DNA of 10,942 nt from Gemmatimonadota bacterium (GTDB lineage Bacteria; ARS69): positions 1 through 10,942 of the forward strand of contig BQJX01000039.1 in NCBI GenBank assembly GCA_021604925.1. Reading direction: 5' to 3'. Below, piece by piece: positions 1 to 7,142 of the stretch; the first letter of the stretch is position 1; every line of letters starts with the position of its first letter. The translations under genes were made by a program, and so were the position numbers. The notes below the pieces were generated by a model. The model saw nothing but the letters and a program-made list of their open reading frames with translations, did not search any database and was not told the DNA's origin.

Positions 1-210
1 CTTGAGGCGCTGCTTGTCCTCGGTGGTCACGCCTGAACGGCGGCCAGCGTCTCGCTCGGCCTGGCGCACCCACTTCCGCAAAGTCTCCGCTGTACAGCCG
101 ATCTTCTCCGCGATCGAACGGATCGCTGCCCACTGCGAGTCATGTTCCTTTTCCTTCTCCCAAAGCATCCGGACTGCACGATCCCGGGTCCCAGGCGACT
201 ACCTCGGTCG
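1..210 (-). pseudogene. Decayed 5' end of an IS3-family transposase OrfA
   Basis: The minus strand reads through the left edge in one frame. It shows the N-terminal helix-turn-helix region of IS3-family OrfA: a D-R-A-V-R-M-L stretch, then S-Q-W-A-A-I, I-A-E-K-I-G-C, T-L-R-K-W-V-R-Q-A-E-R-D and G-V-T-T-E. OrfA is the DNA-binding half of the transposase, normally joined to OrfB by programmed frameshifting. The expected N-terminus (Met-Pro-[KR]-[KR]-Tyr-Ser-Pro-Glu-Phe-Arg) is visible but damaged. The codons for P-R and S-P-G-T-R-D-R are there, but TAG at 201-199 stands where Tyr is expected, and CGA at 210-208 where ATG would be. The only intact in-frame Met before the helix-turn-helix is at 168, inside the conserved R-M-L. 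I infer a broken copy. The rest of the element lies outside the window, so decay of the whole IS is not proven. No terminal inverted repeat was identified. Confidence 0.82.
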
Positions 211-273
211 ATTCCCCGTGGCTCCATCCTACTCAAGATTGGGAGCCTCCGGGATCCCCGGGGCGGTTCAGTC

Positions 274-1149
274 TCATTCCCTGCCCTCAAGCACGAAGCG
301 CAGTCCGTTGCTCAAGGCCCGTGGAAACACAGAATTGTGCGTTTCGTCAGCGGCCACTTCCCACCCGACCGCGAGGTTCGGGTAGGATCCGGACTCAAGA
401 GTTCCGGCCAGCCGGCGCAGATCTGCCACCATGTCGTGCTGTGCGTTGATCTCGCGGGAACCCACGGATAGGTACATGCGCCCACCCAGGGGCAGCCCGC
501 GTGCCCGAGCCTGCTGCTCCATCCCAAAGATCATGCCATCGTCGTACCACAGTGAGGGACTCACTATCACGTAGCCTCGGAAGAGCGCTGGCGTCGTGAG
601 CGCGACCCATGTGCCGAAGAGACCACCGTACGAATGTCCAACCAGGTACCGCTCGCGGGATGCTCGATACTCGGCCTCGACAAATGGGGCGAGCTCGTCG
701 GAGATGAAACGTTTGAATGCCGGGGCACCACCCGACACCGCTTGGTAGTCGGGTCCATACCCCCCGCCTGCGACGTGTGTCGGCGTATAGTCGCGCGTTC
801 GGTTGGTGCGATACCCTTCCGGGCCACTGTACGCAATGCCCACCAGGATCGCCTCGCGAAGGTCGCCACGGTCACTGAGGTGCTCCACGACGTTCCGTGC
901 GATCGCGAACGAGTAATCGGCGTCCAACAGATAGATCACTGCATAGGCAGCATCCGAGGATGCGTAGCTTCGCGGCAGGCTCACGTAGAGCTTGTAGGAT
1001 ATGCCGACAGCCTCCGAATCGAGAACGCGCTGCTCGGTGCGGGGCAACATCACCGGTGCCGTCACACCTTGAGCAGATACCCAATCGGCCGAGCCGAGAG
1101 CCATGGCAATCACCATCGCGCCGGTCCTGCGCCACAAGCCCCACCCCAT
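274..1149 (-). CDS. Secreted alpha/beta hydrolase, IroE/Fes-type esterase family
   Basis: A 291-aa protein of the putative esterase family (PF00756 type, with IroE, Fes and esterase D relatives). The start is set at ATG 1149 because GGAGG lies 5 nt upstream; ATG 1152 directly before it is the alternative. Residues 1-26 form a signal peptide (W-R-R-T-G, hydrophobic core, V-S-A before Q27), so it is exported. The core opens with Y-K-L-Y-V-S-L-P-R near 52-60 and V-I-Y-L-L-D-A-D near 71-78, typical of this family. The nucleophile elbow is G-H-S-Y-G-G at 171-176, with Ser173 as nucleophile. A S-P-S-L-W-Y motif follows at 197-202. The catalytic His is probably H271 in D-E-T-H-N-S. The acid residue is not certain. 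The substrate cannot be read from sequence; siderophore or other ester hydrolysis is only a family-level possibility. It stands alone, with no siderophore genes visible nearby. Confidence 0.86.
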   Translation of the reverse strand: MGWGLWRRTGAMVIAMALGSADWVSAQGVTAPVMLPRTEQRVLDSEAVGISYKLYVSLPRSYASSDAAYAVIYLLDADYSFAIARNVVEHLSDRGDLREAILVGIAYSGPEGYRTNRTRDYTPTHVAGGGYGPDYQAVSGGAPAFKRFISDELAPFVEAEYRASRERYLVGHSYGGLFGTWVALTTPALFRGYVIVSPSLWYDDGMIFGMEQQARARGLPLGGRMYLSVGSREINAQHDMVADLRRLAGTLESGSYPNLAVGWEVAADETHNSVFPRALSNGLRFVLEGRE

Positions 1150-1498
1150 CATCCCCTCCGATTCGCGCCGCATTCTACCGAATTGTGATTCTGGCGCACG
1201 GCCCGCCCAGTGACAAGCGAAGCGTCGGGGCAACCCGTGTCAGGAGCTTGCGAGAACGCGGCGGCGACCTTGCCTAAGCGTCCAACTCATCCTGTGCGAA
1301 GAGCTGCCGTCCAACGACTGCCAGGTCATCCGCGCCCACGTGATCGATCTGGTAGGCTGGGGAGACCGTCTCTGCCACGTCTGGAGTTGACCGGCTTTCG
1401 TGGACACCCCATCCTTTGGGGATGGTAGGGTTCCACGATGGCAAGAGCACCTTCCCCCGTGGTGCACCTTGCTACGAGTCATGGGCCAGGAGGACCTG
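1150..1498. other. Divergent intergenic region, no recognised gene
   Basis: These 349 nt separate two divergently transcribed secreted-protein genes and must hold both promoters. I see no convincing -35/-10 pair. A small hairpin can form at 1409-1425 (CCATCC, 5-nt loop, GGATGG), about 75 nt before the plus-strand start codon. A 58-codon minus-strand frame (1450 to 1274, GTG start, TAG stop) has protein-like composition near its end but no recognised family and no well-placed SD sequence. I therefore did not call it a gene. It could be the tail of an eroded gene, which would fit the IS remnant nearby. Confidence 0.5.
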
Positions 1499-2242
1499 AT
1501 GCGTTTCACAACGATCAGAGTTCGGAGCGCCCTGATGATTGCGCTACTGATCGCCGTTCCGTGCGTCGCCACGGCTTTGGAACGAACAGCTGCGCGAGTG
1601 TCCGAAGACGCAGTGGAAGATTGGATTGCGGGAGCGAGTTGCCCCGTAAGCTACTACAACAACTGCCATGGATGGGGTTGGTCTTGGGGCAGCGGGGGCA
1701 ATACCTCTCCGCGGTACCACTGGCAGGACAAGGATGTTTTTGGAATCATCTACGATCCGTGCTGCGCCAACGCGACGCTCAATGAGACGTCCACCTACAT
1801 TTTCGATGGGTTCTTGCCGGGATGGGGGTACACAGGAACGATTGAGATCTCGAGTGCGAGCGCGAACGGGTGCCCAGATGTCCTCTTGGCGCAGCAGGCT
1901 TTCTTGCCGACATCGGGTTCCACCGTTCATTCCTGGGACCTTCCGACCCCCGAACGAGTTGTACTGACGTTTACAGTTTCCGATCCTGGGATCCTACTCA
2001 CTTTCTTGTGCCTGGCCACTGACACACCAAACCTTGACTCGGGCATTTGCTACCCATCCGATCGCGAGACCCACTCGTTTTATTACGGCAATGAAGGCCA
2101 GAACTGTCCGGGGTGGCCGCTGTACCAAGGTGTCGGCAACGCCGAGTGGCTGTACTGGGTGGCTTCCTTCTCGTGCCCCACCAGCGTCGATGATGGAGCG
2201 CCGTTCAGGAGTTGGGGCGGTATCAAGAGCTTGTATCGCTGA
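1499..2242 (+). CDS. Secreted Cys-rich protein of unknown function
   Basis: A 247-aa protein whose family I do not recognise. The start at ATG 1499 is fixed by AGGAGG 5 nt upstream and by the signal peptide that follows: R-F-T-T-I-R-V-R, a hydrophobic stretch at about 11-24, and A-T-A as the likely cleavage site near residue 26. The mature part is rich in Trp, Tyr, Gly and Asp. It has nine cysteines (48, 56, 88, 89, 125, 171, 184, 203, 226), including an adjacent C-C pair, so disulfides are plausible. There is a W-G-W-S-W-G cluster at 59-64. The central part (about 100-170) reads like a beta-rich domain, and E-R-V-V-L-T-F-T-V looks like a beta strand. The protein ends in S-W-G-G-I-K-S-L-Y-R, a short tail that could be a sorting or anchoring signal (inference). 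It is the only plus-strand gene here and runs convergently towards mgtE. Confidence 0.8.
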   Translation: MRFTTIRVRSALMIALLIAVPCVATALERTAARVSEDAVEDWIAGASCPVSYYNNCHGWGWSWGSGGNTSPRYHWQDKDVFGIIYDPCCANATLNETSTYIFDGFLPGWGYTGTIEISSASANGCPDVLLAQQAFLPTSGSTVHSWDLPTPERVVLTFTVSDPGILLTFLCLATDTPNLDSGICYPSDRETHSFYYGNEGQNCPGWPLYQGVGNAEWLYWVASFSCPTSVDDGAPFRSWGGIKSLYR

Positions 2243-2244
2243 AC

Positions 2245-2261
2245 GGTGCTGCCCCGGCACC
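2245..2261 (+). terminator. Possible hairpin after the secreted-protein gene
   Basis: GGTGC at 2245-2249 pairs with GCACC at 2257-2261, three bases after the TGA of the upstream gene. There is no T-run, so this is a weak candidate. It lies in the 77-nt gap between two convergent genes. Confidence 0.25.
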
Positions 2262-2319
2262 AGACCTCGGCCTCTCCCAAAAGGCCCGCCAAAACCCGCC
2301 GCATACGCGCGGCTTGGCG

Positions 2320-3675
2320 TCACCCCACCCCCCCATAAATCCAACTGGCCAGCGACAGGTAGATGAGAATCCCGAGAATGTCGTTCGAGGTGGTGACAAA
2401 GGGGCCGGTGGCCAGCGCCGGATCGATGCGGAACCGATCCAGCGACAGCGGCACAAACGCGCCGACCGATGTGGAGATGAGAATGACGGCCAGCATGGCG
2501 CCGCCCACCACAATGCCGAGGCGGATGTCGTTCCACCAGAGCCACGCCGCAAAGAAGATGAGGATGGCGCAGACCGCTCCGGTAATGACCGACACGCCGA
2601 GCTCGCGGCCCAGCCGCGCCATCCCGTCGCGCGCGTTGATCTCGCCGAGCGCCAGACCGCGCACCATGACCGCGCTGGACTGGATGGCCACGTTGCCGCC
2701 CATCGCCATGATCACGGGGACAAAGAACGTGAGTGCGATCACGGAGCGCAGGCTGGTCTCGAACCGCGACAGCACCACGGCCGAGAGCACGCCGCCCACC
2801 AGGCCGGTCACGAGCCACGGCAGGCGCAGGCTCGCCTTGCGCAGCACCGACTCCTCCTGGAACTCCTCTTCATCCGTACCGGCCAGGCGCGAGTAGTCCT
2901 CTTCGGCCTCCTCGTGAATCACGTCCACGATGTCATCGACCGTGATCACGCCCAGCAGCTTCTGGTCGCGGTCCACCACGGGCAACGACACGAGGTCGTA
3001 CTTGCGGAAGATCTTGGCCACTTCTTCCTGGTCCTGCTCCGCGTACGCCTGCTGTCCGATCTCTTCCATCACGTCGGTCACGCGCGCGTCGGGGTCGGCC
3101 AGGATCAGGCGCGGCAGCGGGATCCGACCCAGCAGCGTTCCTTCGCGATCGGTCACATAGACAATGTAGAAGTCCTCGCGGACCTCGCCGTACAGCTCGC
3201 GGATCTTCTCGATGGCGCGGGCCGCGGTCCGATCCGAACGAACCCACACCACCTCCAGGCGCATGATGCCGCCGGCGGAGTCCTCGGGGTACGACAGCAG
3301 CACGGCGATCTCGCGGCGGTCCTCCTCTTCCAGGAGGTCCACCACCTCCACCGCCTTGGCCTCTTCCAGCTCCGACACCACGTCCGCGGCGTCGTCGGTG
3401 GCCATCTCCTCCACCACGTCGGCGATTTCCTTGGGCGTGAGTCGCTGGAGGATGTCCTCGCGCAGGTCGTCGCCCAGCTCCACGATGACGTCGGCGGAGA
3501 TCTCTTCGGGGAGGAGCTTGAGGAGCTCCACGATGTCGTCTTCCTGGAGATGGCGACACGCCGCGGCCAGATCCGCGGGCTCCGAGTCCCGATACTCCAG
3601 AATGCCCTGGGCCGGATCGGGCGCGTGCAGAACGACGGCCAGCCGCCCCGCGAACTCTTCAGCCTGGATTTCCAT
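2320..3675 (-). CDS. mgtE: Magnesium transporter MgtE
   Basis: A 451-aa inner-membrane Mg2+ channel, the usual length for MgtE. In order it has an acidic superhelical N domain (about 30-130, with repeated L-P-E-E, T-P-K-E-I and A-T-D-D-A-A), a CBS pair (about 135-255), a connecting helix, and a transmembrane domain from about 286 to the end. The CBS and N domains gate the pore by binding cytosolic Mg2+ in characterised members. The pore signature P-V-I-M-A-M-G-G-N-V-A-I-Q is at 320-332. Asp432 in T-T-S-N-D-I-L-G matches the conserved selectivity Asp of the last membrane helix in the Thermus protein. The ATG at 3675 is chosen because domain homology starts there; only a weak GGGGGCGG precedes it. 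It is the last gene of the phoH operon, 37 nt after the DUF502 stop. No Mg2+ riboswitch fits in that gap. Confidence 0.97.
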   Translation of the reverse strand: MEIQAEEFAGRLAVVLHAPDPAQGILEYRDSEPADLAAACRHLQEDDIVELLKLLPEEISADVIVELGDDLREDILQRLTPKEIADVVEEMATDDAADVVSELEEAKAVEVVDLLEEEDRREIAVLLSYPEDSAGGIMRLEVVWVRSDRTAARAIEKIRELYGEVREDFYIVYVTDREGTLLGRIPLPRLILADPDARVTDVMEEIGQQAYAEQDQEEVAKIFRKYDLVSLPVVDRDQKLLGVITVDDIVDVIHEEAEEDYSRLAGTDEEEFQEESVLRKASLRLPWLVTGLVGGVLSAVVLSRFETSLRSVIALTFFVPVIMAMGGNVAIQSSAVMVRGLALGEINARDGMARLGRELGVSVITGAVCAILIFFAAWLWWNDIRLGIVVGGAMLAVILISTSVGAFVPLSLDRFRIDPALATGPFVTTSNDILGILIYLSLASWIYGGVG

Positions 3676-3712
3676 TGCCGCCCCCGGGGGACGGAGGCGG
3701 ACCGCGGGCGGC

Positions 3713-4363
3713 CTAGCTCTCCGGCACCACCTGATTGCCCGAAACGGAACGGTCGGCAATCTTGGGGGAAAGCCGACCTCCACCGGGTGGCGAAACCGCA
3801 CCGCCCGAGATCACCAATTTCAACCCATCCTCTACGGAGATGTCGAGGGGGATGATGTCGTCTTCGGGCAGGAAGAGAAGAAACCCGGACGTGGGGTTGG
3901 GCGTGGTGGGGACAAACACGTGCAGGTGGGGCTTGCCGGTGTACTCCACCACGAAGCCCTCGTGCCGCGAGGTGACAAACCCGATGGCCCAGCAACCCCG
4001 GCGGGGGTACTCGAACATCACGGCCTCTTCGAAGAGATTCTTCTGCGAACCCAGGATCCCGTCGCCGATCTGCTTGACCGCGTTGTAGATCTTGCTGACC
4101 AACGGGAGCCGTCCGAACAGACGCTCGAAGCGGGAGATCACGGTCCGGCCGATGAAGTTGGACGCGAAGATCCCGATCAGCAACACGAACAGGATCGTGA
4201 CCAGGAATCCGAATCCGGGAATCTCGAACCCGACCCAGTGCGCGAGCCACGGCGACACGGTCCCGTCCACGGCCACGAACAGGCGCACCAGCACCCACAC
4301 GGTGACCCCCACGGGGAGGATGGCCACGATCCCGGTCAGGAAATATCGGCGCAACGCGTTCAA
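3713..4363 (-). CDS. DUF502 family membrane protein
   Basis: A 216-aa protein matching the DUF502 family: an N-terminal R-R-Y-F-L-T-G start, first membrane segment at about 7-30 (I-V-A-I-L-P-V-G-V-T-V-W), second at about 51-70, then a cytoplasmic or envelope-facing domain. Family hallmarks are R-L-P-L-V-S-K-I-Y at 85-93, V-K-Q-I at 96-99, P-R-R-G-C-W-A-I-G-F-V-T near 120-131, and V-F-V-P-T-T-P-N-P-T-S-G-F near 149-161. The function is unknown in the family. The start is a TTG at 4363, supported by GAGGGAG eight nt upstream, which overlaps the stop of the preceding corC-like gene. The gap between those genes is 13 nt, so the two are very likely co-translated. The last 25 residues, rich in Pro, Gly and Ser, extend beyond the conserved part. 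Its position between two Mg2+-family genes suggests, but does not show, a link to ion homeostasis. Confidence 0.92.
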   Translation of the reverse strand: MNALRRYFLTGIVAILPVGVTVWVLVRLFVAVDGTVSPWLAHWVGFEIPGFGFLVTILFVLLIGIFASNFIGRTVISRFERLFGRLPLVSKIYNAVKQIGDGILGSQKNLFEEAVMFEYPRRGCWAIGFVTSRHEGFVVEYTGKPHLHVFVPTTPNPTSGFLLFLPEDDIIPLDISVEDGLKLVISGGAVSPPGGGRLSPKIADRSVSGNQVVPES

Positions 4364-4376
4364 GCTCGCAACTCCC

Positions 4377-5636
4377 TCAGGCTCGCGCCTGCTCCTTGCG
4401 GCGGATCAGGACCCGCACGATCCGCTGCCGGTGCACGCGGTCGATCGTGAACGTGAATCCCTGGTGATCCACTTCGTCGCCCGGCGACGGCACCTTCCCC
4501 ACCAGCTCGTAGATGAAGCCACCCAGCGTGTCGCTGTTCTCGGTGGGGATCTGCAGGTTCATCTCTTCGTTCAGGTCGTCCAGGTCGATCTTGGCGGCCA
4601 CGCGGACCGTGCCATCGCTCAGCGTCTCGAAGAGCTTCTCGGCCCGATCGTACTCGTCTTCGATCTCCCCGACGATCTCTTCCAGCACGTCTTCCAGCGT
4701 GACCATGCCGGAAGTTCCGCCGTACTCGTCCACCACAATGGCGAGATGGGTGCGCTTCTCCTGGAACTCGCGCAGCAGCTCATCGATCTTCTTGGTCTCC
4801 GGAACGAACATGACCTCGCGGATGAACTCGCGGATGGGCGTGTCGTCGCCGTCCACGCGGCCGTCCTTGACCAGCTCCTTCACGTGGGCCACGCCCAGGA
4901 TCTTGTCCACGGACTCGTCGTAGATGGGAATGCGGGAGTGGCCGTGGCTGGAGATCAGGGTGAGCACCTCGCGGCGGGACGTGGTGGCCGCGGCCATGAT
5001 CATGTCGATGCGCGGGACCATGACCTCCTTGGCCGTGGTTCCCCCGAACTCGAAGATGGAGTGGAGCAGCTCGCGCTTCTCCTCTTCCAGGCGCGGCGCC
5101 TCTTCGTCCTCGGACGCCACCGCCTTGAACTCGCCGGCGGCCACCAGTTCCCCGGCCGCGTCGTCCGACACGCGACCGATCAGCCAGCGGACCAGCCAGC
5201 TGAGCGGCTGGAAGAGGGTCTCCACCACCGAGAACACGCCCACCAGATGGAAGGCCGTGGCCGTGGGATGCATGGACGCGAGCGTGCGCGGCAGCGAGCG
5301 CCCCAGCACGGACAGCAGGAGACCGGCCAGCAGGCCCACCCCCAGCACGTTGCCGGGCGTGACCGGCTCGGCGCCGCTGACCAGCAGCAGGACACAGAGA
5401 ATGGCGCCGGCAAAGAAGACGCTGCCGGACAGCGTGGTGGTCACGATCACCTGATGCGGTCGCCGCACGAACTCGGTGACGTGCCGCATGCGATCGTGGC
5501 CGCGCTCCTTCAGGCGACGCAGCTGCGCCTCCGTCAGCGACAGGAACACCTGCTCCGACGCCGACACCACGGCCAGCAGCGCGGTGAAGAACAGCGCTCC
5601 CGCGGCGGCGAACACGAGTGTGAACGTGTGACTCAA
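4377..5636 (-). CDS. CorC/HlyC-family protein: DUF21, CBS pair and CorC C-terminal domain
   Basis: A 419-aa membrane protein of the CNNM/CorC family, linked to Mg2+ (or Co2+) efflux. Domain order: DUF21 membrane domain (about 1-155, opening with S-A-S-E at 25-28), a linker with E-F-G-G-T-T-A-K-E-V-M-V-P-R at 196-209, a CBS pair (about 205-325, with S-R-I-P-I-Y at 234-239, V-V-D-E-Y-G-G-T at 301-308 and V-T-L-E-D at 312-316), and the CorC_HlyC domain (about 335-415, with D-T-L-G-G near 369-373). The start is TTG 5636: GGAGG lies seven nt upstream, and TTGA overlaps the ybeY stop by 4 nt, so translation is probably coupled. The DUF21 part is unusual. The normal L-x-G-N region reads L69-S-G-S72, and the normal G-E-x-x-P-K reads G112-R-S-L-P-R117. 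Residues tied to Mg2+ binding in this family therefore appear replaced, and transport by this copy is uncertain. Confidence 0.93.
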   Translation of the reverse strand: MSHTFTLVFAAAGALFFTALLAVVSASEQVFLSLTEAQLRRLKERGHDRMRHVTEFVRRPHQVIVTTTLSGSVFFAGAILCVLLLVSGAEPVTPGNVLGVGLLAGLLLSVLGRSLPRTLASMHPTATAFHLVGVFSVVETLFQPLSWLVRWLIGRVSDDAAGELVAAGEFKAVASEDEEAPRLEEEKRELLHSIFEFGGTTAKEVMVPRIDMIMAAATTSRREVLTLISSHGHSRIPIYDESVDKILGVAHVKELVKDGRVDGDDTPIREFIREVMFVPETKKIDELLREFQEKRTHLAIVVDEYGGTSGMVTLEDVLEEIVGEIEDEYDRAEKLFETLSDGTVRVAAKIDLDDLNEEMNLQIPTENSDTLGGFIYELVGKVPSPGDEVDHQGFTFTIDRVHRQRIVRVLIRRKEQARA

Positions 5637-6100
5637 GACGAAGCCTCCAGGAAGAAGCGCTTCACGTGCCGATCCTGCCGCGCGAGCATCTTGCGCCGGG
5701 TGGGCGCGGTGTCATGCTCGTAGCCCAGGATGTGAAGCGCGCCGTGTACGCACAGGCGAGCCAGCTCCTCGTCGAACGGACAGCCGGCCTCCTTGGCCTG
5801 CGCCTGCGCGACCGTGGGCGAAACGTAGATCTCGCCCAGGATCCCGCCGGAGTGCGGCTCGTCCAGATAGGAAAACGACAGCACATCCGTGCTCCGGTCG
5901 ATGTTGCGGTACTCGCGGTTGATCCGCTGCATGGTGCGATCCCCGACCAGGGCCACGGAGAGTTCCCCGTCCGGCGCCCGTTCCGTGCGCAGCGTCTCCA
6001 CCAGCAGACGGCGCAGCCGATCGCGATCGATTCCGTACTCCCGTTTCAGCCCACGGATGGAGATCTCGTGGTGGCCGGCGCGCCCGCGGTCCGCCGGCAC
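5633..6100 (-). CDS. ybeY: Endoribonuclease / rRNA maturation factor YbeY
   Basis: A 155-aa cytoplasmic metalloprotein of the YbeY family, which acts in 16S rRNA 3'-end maturation and ribosome quality control. The zinc-binding signature H-G-A-L-H-I-L-G-Y-E-H-D is at 119-130, giving ligands H119, H123 and H129. The upstream family motif I-N-R-E-Y-R-N-I-D-R-S-T-D-V-L-S-F is at 60-76, and L-G-E-I-Y-V-S at 88-94. The length is normal for the family. The start is a GTG at 6100, eleven nt after the phoH stop. No strong SD sequence is visible, so reinitiation after phoH is likely. Its stop overlaps the TTG start of the corC-like gene. The phoH-ybeY pair is a widespread arrangement. The 7TM-HD phosphohydrolase gene found between them in some phyla is absent here. 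Confidence 0.96.
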   Translation of the reverse strand: MPADRGRAGHHEISIRGLKREYGIDRDRLRRLLVETLRTERAPDGELSVALVGDRTMQRINREYRNIDRSTDVLSFSYLDEPHSGGILGEIYVSPTVAQAQAKEAGCPFDEELARLCVHGALHILGYEHDTAPTRRKMLARQDRHVKRFFLEASS

Positions 6101-6111
6101 AGCGCGTTCGC

Positions 6112-7131
6112 CTATTTCCGCTCACCGCCCTTCGGCGCGGCGGAGGGCTTGCCCCCACGTTCGTTGCGGCCGTCGTAGTCGTCGAAGGCCTGGATGATCT
6201 CCTGCACGAGATGGTGTCGCACCACATCCTCCCCGCCGAAGCGGACAAACCGGATCCCTTCGATACTCCGGAGAACATACCGGATCTTGAGCAGCGCCGA
6301 GTCCTCGCGTTTGGGGAGATCGATCTGCGTGTCGTCGCCGGTAATGATCGCCTTGGAGTTGTTGCCGAGCCGCGTGAGCAGCATCCTCATCTGCGGCAGC
6401 GTGGTGTTCTGCGCCTCGTCCAGGATCACCACGGAGTTGTTCAAGGTGCGGCCGCGCATGTACGCCAGCGGCGCCACTTCGATGGTCTCGCTGTCCAGGA
6501 GCTTCTGCACGCGATCCAGCGGCATCATGTCGTTCAGCGCGTCGTACAGCGGGCGCAGATACGGCGCCACCTTTTCGGTGAAGTCGCCGGGCAGGAAGCC
6601 CAGGCTCTCGCCGGCGTCCACCGCCGGGCGGACCAGATGGATGCGGTCGATCTCGCGCCGGTTCAGCGCGGACAGCGCCGCCGCCATGGCCAGGTAGGTC
6701 TTGCCGGTTCCGGCCGGGCCGATCGCAAAGACGATGTCGCCGTCCTCGATCGCGCCCAGGTACTCGGCCTGGTTCACGGTCTTGGGTCCGATCTCCTTGC
6801 GGAGACCGTGGAACGGGCGAAGCGTGGGAGCGTCGCCGTTCAGGACGCTCAGCGCCTGGCCGTTCTCGTTGCGGACCATGCGGATGGCGTAGCGCACGTC
6901 GGACGGGCTGACCCAGCGGCCCTGCCGCGCGACGGACATGAGGTGGTCGAAGATCTCGCCCAGCGCGCCCACTTCGGCGGGCGGGCCATCGAGGAGAATC
7001 TCGGTGCCGCGCGCCACCACGCGGGCGCCGTAGAGGTCCCGGATGATGCGTAGGTTCGCGTCGTTCTGACCGAAGACGCTGACCGGTGGGAGGTCACCCA
7101 GCTCGATCCGCCGGGATGCCTGCTCGTTCAA
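6112..7131 (-). CDS. phoH: PhoH-like P-loop ATPase (PhoL type)
   Basis: A 339-aa cytoplasmic ATPase of the PhoH/PhoL family, thought to act in RNA metabolism or ribosome maturation with YbeY. An N-terminal KH-like segment (about 15-90) carries the F-G-Q-N-D-A-N-L and R-G-T-E-I motifs. The ATPase core has Walker A G-P-A-G-T-G-K-T at 138-145, H-L-V-R-P-A-V near 165-171, and G-E-S-L-G-F-L-P-G at 174-182. Y-M-R-G-R-T-L is at 224-230, Walker B V-V-I-L-D-E-A-Q-N at 234-242, and T-G-D-D-T-Q-I-D-L-P at 264-273. The start is a TTG at 7131, with AAGGAG five nt upstream and the family N-terminus beginning there. The last 20 residues are a basic, Gly/Lys/Pro-rich tail. It is the first gene of a five-gene operon ending at mgtE, and its leader is unusually rich in inverted repeats (see 7143-7206). 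Confidence 0.96.
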   Translation of the reverse strand: MNEQASRRIELGDLPPVSVFGQNDANLRIIRDLYGARVVARGTEILLDGPPAEVGALGEIFDHLMSVARQGRWVSPSDVRYAIRMVRNENGQALSVLNGDAPTLRPFHGLRKEIGPKTVNQAEYLGAIEDGDIVFAIGPAGTGKTYLAMAAALSALNRREIDRIHLVRPAVDAGESLGFLPGDFTEKVAPYLRPLYDALNDMMPLDRVQKLLDSETIEVAPLAYMRGRTLNNSVVILDEAQNTTLPQMRMLLTRLGNNSKAIITGDDTQIDLPKREDSALLKIRYVLRSIEGIRFVRFGGEDVVRHHLVQEIIQAFDDYDGRNERGGKPSAAPKGGERK

Positions 7132-7142
7132 TCAAGCTCCTT

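Noticed and set aside
1387..1430. TTGACC at 1387 as a -35 box for the secreted-protein gene
   Set aside because: No acceptable -10 hexamer at 16-18 nt spacing.
1274..1450. 58-codon minus-strand frame with protein-like C-terminal composition (A-Y-Q-I-D-H-V-G-A-D-D-L)
   Set aside because: No recognised family, an upstream TAG and no properly spaced SD. It could be a gene remnant, but the evidence is too thin for a feature.
2212..3855. Long open plus-strand frame (547 codons) opposite mgtE
   Set aside because: It is antisense to a clear MgtE, His/Arg/Gln-rich with no family motif, and the kind of frame expected opposite a GC-rich gene.
4092..5723. Long open plus-strand frame (543 codons) opposite the corC-like gene
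   Set aside because: Antisense shadow of a well-supported gene; the composition is His/Gln/Arg-rich and no domain is visible.
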